From: Stomorhina lunata
Lineage: Eukaryota > Arthropoda > Insecta > Diptera > Rhiniidae
Direction of reading: 5' to 3'
Assembly: GCA_933228675.1 (NCBI GenBank)
Contig: OW121743.1
Coordinates: 109,611,468 to 109,675,467, forward strand
Length of the DNA: 64,000 bases
Part shown: piece after piece, positions 10,947-21,297 of the stretch
How the letters are laid out: every line of letters begins with the position of its first letter
Numbering within the stretch: the first letter of the stretch is position 1
The notes under the pieces: model-generated
The model's database searches: none
What the model was told of the DNA's origin: nothing
The model's input: the letters and a program-made list of their open reading frames with translations, nothing else
Translations under genes and position numbers: made by a program

Positions 10947-12420
10947 TTTTGGTTGAAATTTTGCAAAAACCAGAAAATAACACATTCTTCACCATATAAA
11001 TGGGTTCTTAAACTTTGGACCTGATGCTCGCTCATTAAAAGTGGTCTGATTTGAATAAAGTTTTTAAATAGGACTGAACTTTTAGATTTATTGTTACAAT
11101 ATTCTGTTGAAAAAACTTTAAAATTCAAAGAAAAATTTTCTTGCATACAAATCTTTGTCACCCTAATATACATATGTAGTAAAATATCAGTTTAGGATTT
11201 AGGTTACACTTATAGAAAGAATAGAGAAAAAAAGTTTTTTCATTTAAACTTTAAAGAACCTACACATGCAGAACAAATGAAAAAAAAGGAAAACTAAAAA
11301 ATGGACATTGAAAGTTTTACAGGAAAGAAAGAAAAATTTATCAAACAAGTATCACTTGAAAACTATACTTTGAATGTAAAAAAAATATTAGTTTGTTCTT
11401 TTAGGTTAAACAAAATATATATCTATTTCAAGTTTAAAAATAATTTTAGAGTTTAAAATGATTTTGAAAGGGAAATTCAAGGACCATTTTAAGACTAAGG
11501 CAGATATTAAGGAAAATAAATCGATATAAAAAAATAAATTAAAAAGCCAATTTTTTTCTCGTTTTCACCATTAAATGAAAAAATTAAATTTTAATTTCTT
11601 TTCAATATAGTGTAACCAAATCTAACATAAAAACCTCTACAATTTGCCAGCTGGGCTGAAAATTGGAAAATTGTGGCTTTATGTTTAATTTAATACTCAT
11701 TACTTAAAACCACGTTTCAAAAACAGCTTTAAAATTCACACTTAACACAGATGAGTGTTTTTGTGTCCAGGACGACGCACTGAAATGTTGTGTGAAAACG
11801 TTATTTATTTTAGAGTTTGGAGAATAATTGAAATACAAGCATAATTAAACAAAAAAAAACTATTCATCGGTATATGTATAATGTATAAAAATTTAACACA
11901 TAAAATTGAAAACCTTTAAAGACAAAACATCATTATAAACCGTGATTTTTAGGTATCACCTGAAACCATTTCGGTTTGTCATGGACATGGACATTAATTT
12001 ATAAAACATTACATGCCACAATATTTGACAAATAATTTTAAAATATAATGACAATATTACTACTTATATACAAACATATAACGAGAACATAATAAAAATA
12101 TTGCAAAAATTAACAAAAAAAGTGTCGGCTAAAATATAACAAATCAGCTACATTAATGAAAAATGGTTGATCAGTAAACCACAAAACATAATGAAAATAA
12201 TTTATTATTAATATTATCATCATTATATTATATGTATTATATATTGTATACAAAATTGTGTGTGTAATCTAAAAAAATGTGGTTGCTTTTGTATTATGGA
12301 GAGACCAGGATAAAGGTAAATTCGTGTAATGGTTTTACATACAAAATGGATATAATTTTTTTCCTCCTACAGTGTGGTTGTTGAATGTTGACACCAAAAG
12401 AAAACGATGTATAAAAAAAT
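10947..12420. other. AT-rich spacer, no gene seen
   Basis: Single-copy-looking AT-rich DNA between two satellite arrays. A 96-codon minus frame (10,883-11,173) starts in spacer and runs into the satellite; it has no recognisable domain. Nothing else was supported. Confidence 0.5.
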
Positions 12421-14918
12421 GTTTATATCTAAAATTTTATATAGAAAAATTTCAATACAAAATTTTTTTAAGAAAAATTTTATACCGAAAATTTTCTATA
12501 GAAAAATGTTATATCGAAAATTTTTTATAGAAAAATTTTATATCGAAAATTTTTTATAGAAAAATTTTATATCGAAAATTTTCTATAGAAAAATTTTAAA
12601 TCGAAAATTTTCTATAGAAAAGTTTTAAATCGAAAATTTTCTATAGAAAAATTTTAAATCGAAAATTTTCTTTAGAAAAATTTTAAATCGAAAATTTTCT
12701 TTAGAAAAATTTTAAATCGAAAATTTTCTTTAGAAAAATTTTAAATTGAAAATTTTCTTTAGAAAAATTTTAAATCGAAAATTTTCTATAGAAAAATTTT
12801 ATATCGAAAATTTTCTATAGAAAAATTTTATATCGAAAATTTTCTTTAGAAAAATTTTAAATCGAAAATTTTCTATAGAAAAATTTTATATCGAAAATTT
12901 TCTATAGAAAAATTTTATATCGAAAATTTTCTATAGAAAAATTTTCTATCGAAAATTTTCTATAGAAAAATTTTATATCGAAAATTTTCTACAGAAAAAT
13001 TTTATATCGAAAATTTTCTATAGAAAAATTTTATATCGAAAATTTTCTATAGAAAAATTTTATATCGAAAATTTTCTATAGAAAAATTTTATATCGAAAA
13101 TTTTCTATAGAAAAATTTTATATCGAAAATTTTCTATAGAAAAATTTTATATCGAAAATTTTCTATAGAAAAATTTTATATCGAAAATTTTCTATAGAAA
13201 AATTTTATATCGAAAATTTTCTATAGAAAAATTTTATATCGAAAATTTTCTATAGAAAAATTTTATATCGAAAATTTTCTATAGAAAAATTTTATATCGA
13301 AAATTTTCTATAGAAAAATTTTATATCGAAAATTTTCTATAGAAAAATTTTATATCGAAAATTTTCTATAGAAAAATTTTATATCGAAAATTTTCTATAG
13401 AAAAATTTTATATCGAAAATTTTCTATAGAAAAATTTTATATCGAAAATTTTCTATAGAAAAATTTTATATCGAAAATTTTCTATAGAAAAATTTTATAT
13501 CGAAAATTTTCTATAGAAAAATTTTATATCGAAAATTTTCTATAGAAAAATTTTATATCGAAAATTTTCTATAGAAAAATTTTATATCGAAAATTTTCTA
13601 TTGAAAAATTTTATATCGAAAATTTTCTATAGAAAAATTTTATATCGAAAATTTTCTATAGAAAAATTTTATATCGAAAATTTTCTATAGAAAAATTTTA
13701 TATCGAAAATTTTCTATAGAAAAATTTTATATCGAAAATTTTCTATAGAAAAATTTTATATCGAAAATTTTCTATAGAAAAATTTTATATCGAAAATTTT
13801 CTATAGAAGAATTTTATATCGAAAAATTTTATATCGAAAATTTTCTATAGAAAAATTGTATATTAAAAATTTAATATCGAAAAATTTTATATCGAAAATT
13901 TTCTATAGAAAAATTGTATATTGAAAATTTTTTATAGAAAAATTTTATATCGAAAATTTTTTATAGAAAAATTTTATATCCAAAATTTTCTATAGAAAAA
14001 TTTTATATCCAAAATTTTCTGTAGAAAAATTTTATAACGAAAATTTTCTATAGAAAAATTTTAAATCGAAAATTTTCTAAAGAAAAATTTTATACCGAAA
14101 ATTTTCTATAGAAAATTTTGTATCGGAAATTTTCTATAGAAAATTTTATATCGGAAATTTTCTATAGAAAATTTTATATCGGAAATTTTCTGTAGAAAAT
14201 TGTATATAGGAAATTTTCTATAGAAAATTTAATATCTGAAATTTCCTATAGAAAATTTTATATCGAAAATTTTCTATAGAAAAATTTTATAACGAAAATT
14301 TTCTATAGAAAAAATTTAAAATTTTGATAAACCCTTTTTGAAAAATTTTATATCGAAAATTTTCTAAAGAAAAAATTTCTATGGAAAAATTTTCTATTGA
14401 AAAATTTTATATCGAAAATTTGCTTTAAAACAATTTTTTATCGAAAATTTTCTAAAGAAAAATTTTATATCGAAAATTTTTTATAGAAAAATTTTATATC
14501 GAAAATTTTCCATAGAAAAATTTTAGATCGAAAATTTTCTATAGAAAAATTTTTTATAGAAAAATTTTATGTCGAAAATTTTCTATGGAAAAATTTTATA
14601 CCGAAAAATTTCTATAGAAAAATTTTATAACAAAAATTTTCTTTAGAAAAATTTTATATCGGAAATTTTCTATGGAAAAATTTTATATCGGAAATTTTCT
14701 ATAGAAAAATTTTATATCGAAAATTTTCTATAGAAAAATTTTATATCGAAAATTTCCTTTCAAAAAAATTTTTTATCGATAATTTTCTATAGAAAAATTT
14801 CATATCGAAAATGTTCTATAGAAAATTTTTATACCGAAAAATTTTCTATAGAAAAATTTCATATAGAAAATTTTCTATAGAAAAATTTCATATCGAAAAT
14901 TTTCTATAGAAAAATTTC
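12421..14918 (+). repeat. CTATAG satellite array, ATATCG variant, 29 bp period, left of the retrotransposon
   Basis: Units read CTATAG, A5, T4, ATATCG, A4, T4. The centre (12,780-13,800) is highly uniform. The left part carries a CTTTAG plus AAATCG sub-block (12,590-12,790), and the right part is noisier, with TCGGAA and shortened units (14,100-14,250). The array runs straight into the LTR at 14,919 and resumes after the retrotransposon at 23,050 with the same local variant (TTTCATATCG), so it was one array before insertion. Confidence 0.97.
14914..14918. other. Target-site duplication ATTTC, left copy
   Basis: ATTTC directly precedes the LTR and is repeated directly after the other LTR at 23,050-23,054. 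Five bases is usual for BEL/Pao integration. Removing the element and one copy restores a normal satellite unit (gaaaaatttcatatcgaaaa). Confidence 0.9.
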
Positions 14919-15258
14919 TGTTTGGGGGAGCACTTAGTCCAATACTTGGAATTATTTTATATGCAATTTTGGGTACAAAAAAAACACAATATTAAATATT
15001 CAATTCACTTTTTATTAGTGTCACAGGGTTGACTTGCCTTTTGCCGATTCAGTCAGAACTAAAAACTAAAACTAATTGAGTTTAAATTAAACTCCTTATA
15101 TTACTACAAAAAATGAGTAGCTTAAAATGTACTAAAAACTCCTCTCACCAATGATGAGAAAAAGAGAGAGCTTTTATGCATAAATAATTCACAATATTAA
15201 TAGATACATCATAGAGCAAAATAATAGTTAAATGATATTTCAGTTATTCAACTAAACA
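14919..15258 (-). repeat. 3' LTR of the BEL/Pao element
   Basis: 340 bp, TG...CA ends, identical by eye to the copy at 22,710-23,049. On the minus strand it holds AATAAA at 15,011-15,016, about 243 nt into the LTR, as a likely polyadenylation signal, downstream of a TATA-like GCATAAAAG at 15,171-15,179. Confidence 0.96.
15011..15016 (-). terminator. Likely poly(A) signal AATAAA in the 3' LTR
   Basis: AATAAA on the minus strand about 163 nt downstream of the TATA-like box and followed by a T-rich stretch. It is the only canonical hexamer I saw placed sensibly for LTR 3'-end formation. Confidence 0.5.
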
Positions 15259-15272
15259 TCCCGCCCCCTCTT
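15259..15272 (-). other. Polypurine tract
   Basis: Minus strand AAGAGGGGGCGGGA lies directly against the 3' LTR. A purine run at this position primes plus-strand DNA synthesis in LTR elements. It is strikingly G-rich against the AT-rich surroundings. Confidence 0.88.
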
Positions 15273-15482
15273 GCAGGAATGCAATACCTTGCTGAAGGAG
15301 TTGGAGAAGATTTAGATTTAGATTTTTTTTTTCAAAATTATAAAATTCAAGTTATCAAAAAATTAGTATGTTCATAAGTAGAAGATCAATAAGGTATATA
15401 AGTAAGTATATAATTAATTCATAAATTTGTACTTTTATAAGCATAATGTTTTAGTTAGAAATAAAATTGTAAACCAAAAAAA

Positions 15483-16028
15483 CTATTTAGATGTGACGTT
15501 GATTACAATGGTTGGGAAGCTGGAGGAGCCAAGTCCAGGTTGTGGGTTTACAGAATAGCTGGTTTGTAGTTGTGTTGATTGAGGCTGTTGATGTTTTTCT
15601 TGATGTTGAAGGTTTTCTTTGCTATGTCCTTGAAGTCGGTTATTGTGTCTTTTTCGGTCTTTTCTATTATAATGAAGAAGTGTATGGTGGTTGGAAAGGC
15701 ATTCTCGGCATCTATCCCGGCACCGACAATTCTGCAGAAAATGTGAATGAGCGAGACAATTGTAACAGTAGCCGTATTTTCGGACTACCTTGAGTCTATC
15801 CCGTACTGATAATCGTTTAAAACGTAAACATTTCCTTAAGGGATGATCTTTGTTACAATATCTGCAGTCCTTAAGTCTTCTTTGGCGACCAGACAAAGAA
15901 CCGTTTTGAATATTTGTAGATCCGTCACTATTAGTCCTAGAGCGAAGGGACAAGGTGTTACTGTGGCTATTTGAGGCATCGGTTCTGGTGATGCGGTTGG
16001 TTCTCAAGCGCCTAGGTGGGGTAGTCAT
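15483..16028 (-). CDS. Second BEL/Pao ORF: three-zinc-finger nucleocapsid-like protein in env position
   Basis: A 181-residue basic, Ser/Asn/Arg-rich protein. Residues 1-50 are low complexity. Three zinc-binding units follow: C55-x2-C58-x3-H62-x4-C67, C88-x2-C91-x4-H96-x4-C101 and C107-x2-C110-x3-H114-x4-H119. The tail is Gln/Ser-rich. The same three spacings occur in the Gag part of the polyprotein (residues 340-404), and the two also share HPLRxC, NCLAxSH and HHTLLH motifs, so this is a duplicated or captured nucleocapsid-like domain. Nucleic-acid binding is the likely role. No signal peptide or membrane segment is visible, so it is not an envelope protein. It lies 100 nt past the polyprotein stop in another frame. 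Expression probably needs splicing (acceptor at 16,034-16,050) or reinitiation. Confidence 0.85.
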   Translation of the reverse strand: MTTPPRRLRTNRITRTDASNSHSNTLSLRSRTNSDGSTNIQNGSLSGRQRRLKDCRYCNKDHPLRKCLRFKRLSVRDRLKVVRKYGYCYNCLAHSHFLQNCRCRDRCRECLSNHHTLLHYNRKDRKRHNNRLQGHSKENLQHQEKHQQPQSTQLQTSYSVNPQPGLGSSSFPTIVINVTSK

Positions 16029-16033
16029 CTTAG

Positions 16034-16050
16034 CTGAAAAGGTAAAATAG
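16034..16050 (-). promoter_or_regulatory. Candidate splice acceptor ahead of the second ORF
   Basis: Minus strand CTATTTTACCTTTTCAG ends five bases before the ATG at 16,028. A pyrimidine-rich stretch plus CAG, with an aattaac branch-like motif upstream, fits a fly 3' splice site. It would give a short 5' end to a spliced mRNA for the second ORF. Inferred from consensus only. Confidence 0.45.
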
Positions 16051-16128
16051 TTAATTATTGTTGTTTACAGGGGGTAGTAAAACTAATTTAACAATCGGTC
16101 GGGTTATAAGTCCAGTAGATGTACGAAC

Positions 16129-19100
16129 TTAGCAAACTCTAACTCTAGAGTCCGGGCCATATATAACTTTTTCTACACGACCTAATCTCCACTGGTTTGG
16201 TGGCAAATTGTCACGTCGAATAACTACAAGGTCCTTTTCTGCGAAGTCGCGCTGGGGATACTTCCACTTAGTTCTCTTATGAAGCTCTTTCAGATATTCT
16301 TCTTTCCATCTTAGAGCGAAATTATGGTGAAGAATTTTGAGTTTTTGCCATCTATTGGCATAACTTAACGAGTGCTGAGAGATATCTGGCTCAGCAGGTG
16401 ATAAAAGGGGGGATCCTATTAAAAAATGTCCTGGGGTTAGAGCAACGATATCTGATGGATTGTCCGTCATAGGACTTAGAGGTCGAGAATTCAAACAAGC
16501 TTCTATCCGAGAAAGCATCGTGGAAAATTCCTCATGAGTCATTTTTTGGGCATGAGTTACCTTTTTTAAGTGAGCTTTAAAGCTCTTTACACCAGCCTCC
16601 CAAATACCACCCATATGTGGAGCACCAGGGGGGATAAAATGCCACTCAATTGATTGAAAAGCATTTTGCGACATCAGGGATTGTCTAACAAGGGAGATAA
16701 AATCGTTCTTATCCTTAACCAAAATATTCGATGCGCCAACAAATGCAGTTCCATTGTCCGAATAAATTGAGTGTGGACACCCACGACGGGAGAAAAACCT
16801 TGCAAATGCTGCCATAAAAGCGGGGGTGGAAATCTCGCTTGTGACTTCCAAGTGAATGGCCTTTGTTGCTAGGCACACAAAGACGAGTACATAGCCCTTC
16901 GTTAATTTGCATCCTCGTCCAGCATAAGACTTTATGTCGAACGGGCCTGCAAAGTCTACTCCTGTGTTAGTAAACGGGCGTGTTAAAGTCGTTCTTTCCG
17001 GTGGTAGTGATCCCATAATCTGTTGACTGCGGAGATGCTTCTGCAAAACACATTCTTTGCAGTTTCGAACAATCGTTTTAGTGAGGTTCTTAAGTTTCGG
17101 GACCCAAAATTCAATTCGCATTAGTCGCAGTAAGAGGGAATTTTCGCCGTGAACTGATGTTTTGTGAATCAGTTCGAGATAAAGTCGAGTGAATTTGGCA
17201 TTGTAGGGTAATATTTTTGGGAACCGTTCGTCATAAGTGAGTACCGGTGATTGGGATAATCTGCCATTTACTCTCATGAATCCTTTAGAGTCTATAAAGG
17301 GGTTTAATGTCAAAAGATCACTTTTACGTGGTACGGGCAACCCTTGATGCAGAATATCGTATTCTGGAAAGTGTAGTCGTTGACATAAGATAATTAATCT
17401 GTTCTTGACGTGATTGAGTTCGGATTGATTCAAGTGGGTTGTAGCAAAGGTAGAGTGATGAGATTGAGAGGTCCGATGAAAAAATCGAAAAACATAGCAG
17501 ATCACACGCATGGCTCTTGCTAGATCCGAGAAACGATCCAGAATATCTGTTGAAACAACTTGATTAACGTGGGATCTAACGGGTTTCATTTCTTCTTGGG
17601 TTTCTAGATTAAACTTATAAGTTGGCCAAGATGAGTGAGATAATTTTAGCCATGGAGGCCCATGCCACCAAAGGCTATTTGAGATCAATTCCCTAGCTGC
17701 GATCCCACGGGAGGCCAGATCGGCGGGGTTGTCTTTCGAGTCTACATGAAACCAAACGTCTGTGTCTAATACCTTAATGATTGCTGAGACACGATTTGCG
17801 ACGAATGTATTCCAATAACTCGGGGGTTTCTGAAGCCATGATAGCACTATAGTGGAGTCTGTCCACATACAGATGCGAGGGTTTCCAAAGTTCAACTGGG
17901 TCTGTATTGTTTTAAACATTTTTGCCATAAGGACAGCACCGCAAAGTTCTTTTCGGGGTAAAGTTATAAATTTAATGGGGGAAACTTTGGTTTTTGCTGC
18001 TAGCAGGTGGGTGTGAACTTCGCCTTTAGGGTTTTCAACACGAATATACAACGTAGCAGCATATGCTCTTTCCGACGCATCACAGAATCCGTGCAATTCA
18101 ATAGAAAAAGAAGGGTTATATTCAACGAAACGCGGAATCTTGATTTGTTCTATATTGGGGTAGTCTTCGAGAAAGTGTTGCCACTGTTTTAAGACTTGTG
18201 GAGATATTATTTCATCCCAATCCGTCTGGTCCTTCCAAATTTGCTGCATGATAATCTTTGCAACGATTATCTTGGGGGCCAGCCATCCGGCGGGATCAAA
18301 AAGTTTTGCTATATCGGACAGCACCGCTCTTTTAGTAAAAACAGTTTCAGTTGAAAATTTAGAGGGTTTAAAATAAAAGAAATCACGCCCTGCGTTCCAC
18401 CTTAGACCTAATGTTTTCGACGTGCTGGAATCCGACAAATTTAAAAAATTGGAATCGAGATGATCCGGGGAAATATCACTAAGAATATGTTGATTGTTTG
18501 CAGTCCATTTTCTCAAAGAAAATCCAGCTGAGCTTAGGACTTTAGTCAAGTCTTTACGAGCTTGAGTTGCAGATTCCAGATCATGTGAGCCAAAGAGTAC
18601 GTCATCAACATACATATAACGCCTTAGAACTTCGGATACGATGGGGTGCTCAGATTCACAATGATTGGCTAGCTCCAGCAATGTTCGAATTGCTAGGTAT
18701 GGGGCGCAATTTACTCCAAAAGTAACTGTGCGCATTTCGAAGTCCATTAATTGTTCATCGGGTGAGTTTCGAAAGATTATGCGTTGATAAGGGGTTTGCT
18801 TGTTGTTGACAAGAATTTGTCGATACATTTTCTCTATATCAGCGTTGAAAACATATCGAAACAAACGCCATCTAAGAATTAGGGTATTGAGATCAACTTG
18901 TAAAACGGGGCCAGAATAGAGTATGTCATTCAAACTAGTCCCGTTAGACGAGGGGTTTGAGGCGTTGAAAACGACTCGGAGCTTAGTTGTTGTGCTGTCA
19001 GGTTTAATGACAGCATGATGGGGAAGATAATACGAAGTATTAGAGCTTGCGGACAAATCGGGGTGAATTCTCTTCATATGCTGAAGGGTAAGATATTCGG

Positions 19101-21297
19101 TGATGACTTTATCATAGTTTGATTTGTCATCGAGTTGTTTTAATAAACGGGCTTCATTACGAAGATATTGAGCAATGGCCAGATTACGTGAGTAACCAAG
19201 GTTTTTTGCAAGGGGAAACTCCTTTCTAAATGGGAGTGAAACTACGAATCTTCCTTCATCATTTCGATATGTGGTCCTTTTGTAAAGATCTTCGCAATAA
19301 AGATCTTTTTCTGAGAGGCGACTTATTTCTGGTACTTCCTCAAGTTCCCAGAACCGCGTTAACTGAAAGTTAAGATCCAATTCATTGTAAAATGAAGAAA
19401 CAGTTGGGGTGGGAGTTGATGAAACAACCTGACCAGTCACAATCCATCCGAATATGGTTTTTTGTGCGACAAGATGGTTTTCATGGTCCCATTTAATACC
19501 ATCGCGGATCACGTGTGGGTAAATATCTCCTCCTAATAGGATATCAATTTGAGATCCCTTTCGGTCATCGTAATCTGCAAATTTCAAGCCGTCGAATTTG
19601 GTTTGTAGAGAAGAGAGAATATCCTTATATGGTAATTGACCAGTAACTTTTCGAACCACAAAAGCATCTATTTTTATCGAAAAGTTATTATCTATTGGAG
19701 AACCTAATGCGATGGAACAAGTTTGGCTAGAGGTGGCGGTGACCGAACCGTTTAGACCAATCACTTGCGTCTGAGAGCATCTTGTCGGCAATGACAGTTT
19801 CTTTTGAAGAGAGGCAGAAATAAACGATGCTTCCGAAGCGGGGTCTATCAAAGCACGACAAGTAAATCTAACTTCACCTACACAAACATCTACTAACGCT
19901 GTACCAAGGAGTATTGAGACATAAGGAGTGGACTGTAATCGAGTTGTGAATGTTTTGTGTGTTCTGGCTAATGCAGCAGAAGAGGTTGATGATTGATCAT
20001 CGGGGGTTGTAACGGCACGAGATGTCGAAACTGGAGGAGTTTGGCTGCAATGTTGGGCTTGGTTAACATGAGAAGTTGAGGTGCGATGAAGAAGAGTGTG
20101 GTGTTTTTGTTTACAAAAAGAACAAAGATATTGACTTTGACACTTTTTGTACTCATGGGAGGATGCTAAGCAATTGTTACAACGTTTTTGCTTCTTAACT
20201 AAAGACAACCGCTCATCTATAGACATTTTAAGAAATATTGGGCAGAAACGAAGGGGGTGTGAATCTGAACAAAGAGAACATTTTTGAGATTTATTTTGGG
20301 TTACGTTGGTATGGTATGAATTGAACTTTTTAACATCTTTATAACCTTGGGATTTTGTAGGGGGTGTAGTCTTCATCGAGTTGAAAGAGGGTTTAGAAGA
20401 CCTAAGATCGGCAAAGGATTCCAAAGTCTGATATCGAGATGTAAGGAAGTCATTCATCTGTCTCCAAGTGGGTAAATCAGGAATCGTTCGTTGGTGTTGT
20501 TTCCACAAATCGAGAGTAACATCTGAGACGCATGATGAGCATAAATACACAAATATAACATCCCATTTCTCCGTGTCAATGCTAAGAAGCGATAAATTGG
20601 TAATACAATCATTAATTGTACGTTGAAGAGCCTTTATGCTGGGACCTGTTTCCTTGTGAATGGGGTTTAAATTAAAGAGAGTCTTCAATTGGGCATTGAG
20701 AAGCACCTCTTTGTTTTCATATCTTTCAACTAAATTGTTCCAGGCCATTTCGAACCCTGCGTTAGTCAATGGGCAAGATTTAACTATATCACGAGCTTCG
20801 TTTTGGGTCTTCTTCAGCAAGTGATATAGTTTTTCTACAGGAGATAGTCGGGGGTTATTCTTGTACAACGCGGAGAACATGTCTCTGAACGTTGGCCAAG
20901 AGACATAGTCTCCATAAAAAATGTCTGTATCACAGGGTGGCAACGATATATTGGGAGTAGAGGCATTTGGTAACACAATGTTGTCAGGAGGAGGAGTAGC
21001 TTTAGTTGAAAGCTGATCAATCAGCTCATTTGCTTTTGACAAGCATTTAAGATGAGCTTCATAAGCCACATAATATTTGTTTTGCACCGTCGCCAAAGCC
21101 ACGTTAATGTCTTCAGCTTCAAGCTCGGCTAAGAGTTCGTCATAAATTGTCCGAAGAGAAGACCACAGATGAAGAATTTCATCTTTTTGCACTGGTAAGG
21201 TGTGTAAAGTATGTTCATCGTGTGCAATTGAGGAAAAGTAAGCATAGAATTGAACGACGCGGTCTGATGCCCTAATGAAAGCGTTTAACTCGGTCAT
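16129..21297 (-). CDS. BEL/Pao Gag-Pol polyprotein
   Basis: Single 1,722-residue frame. Gag-like DUF1759 region about residues 120-300; three zinc fingers at C340-C352, C373-C386 and C392-H404; DUF1758/retropepsin-like protease about 455-620 with D485 in the ALIDPAS context; reverse transcriptase about 760-960 (D820, YVDD at 896-899); RNase H about 1065-1200 (D1073, E1117, D1147, D1193); integrase zinc finger H1378, H1383, C1413, C1416; integrase core D1448, D1514, E1567; DUF5641 from about 1630. All polymerase and integrase catalytic residues look present. The frame ends at TAA 16,129-16,131. The same frame stays open for 25 more codons to a stop at 16,051, with residues resembling the usual DUF5641 end, so a late nonsense change is likely. 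The first Met follows a 1.4 kb leader. Acts as virus-like-particle and copying machinery for the element. Confidence 0.96.
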   Translation of the reverse strand: MTELNAFIRASDRVVQFYAYFSSIAHDEHTLHTLPVQKDEILHLWSSLRTIYDELLAELEAEDINVALATVQNKYYVAYEAHLKCLSKANELIDQLSTKATPPPDNIVLPNASTPNISLPPCDTDIFYGDYVSWPTFRDMFSALYKNNPRLSPVEKLYHLLKKTQNEARDIVKSCPLTNAGFEMAWNNLVERYENKEVLLNAQLKTLFNLNPIHKETGPSIKALQRTINDCITNLSLLSIDTEKWDVIFVYLCSSCVSDVTLDLWKQHQRTIPDLPTWRQMNDFLTSRYQTLESFADLRSSKPSFNSMKTTPPTKSQGYKDVKKFNSYHTNVTQNKSQKCSLCSDSHPLRFCPIFLKMSIDERLSLVKKQKRCNNCLASSHEYKKCQSQYLCSFCKQKHHTLLHRTSTSHVNQAQHCSQTPPVSTSRAVTTPDDQSSTSSAALARTHKTFTTRLQSTPYVSILLGTALVDVCVGEVRFTCRALIDPASEASFISASLQKKLSLPTRCSQTQVIGLNGSVTATSSQTCSIALGSPIDNNFSIKIDAFVVRKVTGQLPYKDILSSLQTKFDGLKFADYDDRKGSQIDILLGGDIYPHVIRDGIKWDHENHLVAQKTIFGWIVTGQVVSSTPTPTVSSFYNELDLNFQLTRFWELEEVPEISRLSEKDLYCEDLYKRTTYRNDEGRFVVSLPFRKEFPLAKNLGYSRNLAIAQYLRNEARLLKQLDDKSNYDKVITEYLTLQHMKRIHPDLSASSNTSYYLPHHAVIKPDSTTTKLRVVFNASNPSSNGTSLNDILYSGPVLQVDLNTLILRWRLFRYVFNADIEKMYRQILVNNKQTPYQRIIFRNSPDEQLMDFEMRTVTFGVNCAPYLAIRTLLELANHCESEHPIVSEVLRRYMYVDDVLFGSHDLESATQARKDLTKVLSSAGFSLRKWTANNQHILSDISPDHLDSNFLNLSDSSTSKTLGLRWNAGRDFFYFKPSKFSTETVFTKRAVLSDIAKLFDPAGWLAPKIIVAKIIMQQIWKDQTDWDEIISPQVLKQWQHFLEDYPNIEQIKIPRFVEYNPSFSIELHGFCDASERAYAATLYIRVENPKGEVHTHLLAAKTKVSPIKFITLPRKELCGAVLMAKMFKTIQTQLNFGNPRICMWTDSTIVLSWLQKPPSYWNTFVANRVSAIIKVLDTDVWFHVDSKDNPADLASRGIAARELISNSLWWHGPPWLKLSHSSWPTYKFNLETQEEMKPVRSHVNQVVSTDILDRFSDLARAMRVICYVFRFFHRTSQSHHSTFATTHLNQSELNHVKNRLIILCQRLHFPEYDILHQGLPVPRKSDLLTLNPFIDSKGFMRVNGRLSQSPVLTYDERFPKILPYNAKFTRLYLELIHKTSVHGENSLLLRLMRIEFWVPKLKNLTKTIVRNCKECVLQKHLRSQQIMGSLPPERTTLTRPFTNTGVDFAGPFDIKSYAGRGCKLTKGYVLVFVCLATKAIHLEVTSEISTPAFMAAFARFFSRRGCPHSIYSDNGTAFVGASNILVKDKNDFISLVRQSLMSQNAFQSIEWHFIPPGAPHMGGIWEAGVKSFKAHLKKVTHAQKMTHEEFSTMLSRIEACLNSRPLSPMTDNPSDIVALTPGHFLIGSPLLSPAEPDISQHSLSYANRWQKLKILHHNFALRWKEEYLKELHKRTKWKYPQRDFAEKDLVVIRRDNLPPNQWRLGRVEKVIYGPDSRVRVC

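Noticed and set aside
12421..14918. Strong A-tract bending signal from phased A runs
   Set aside because: The 29 bp unit with runs 14-15 bp apart is not in phase with the helix turn, so curvature cannot be claimed by eye; it needs calculation.
15512..15793. 93-codon plus frame opposite the second retrotransposon ORF
   Set aside because: Shadow of the zinc-finger frame on the other strand.
15483..16028. Envelope gene in the env position
   Set aside because: No signal peptide, transmembrane segment or cleavage site. The protein is a three-zinc-finger, basic, low-complexity protein.
16034..16068. Small intron (GT...AG, 35 nt) joining Pol to the second ORF
   Set aside because: Too short for a fly spliceosomal intron. 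A long intron from the leader is more plausible, and the upstream frame is already closed by the TAA.
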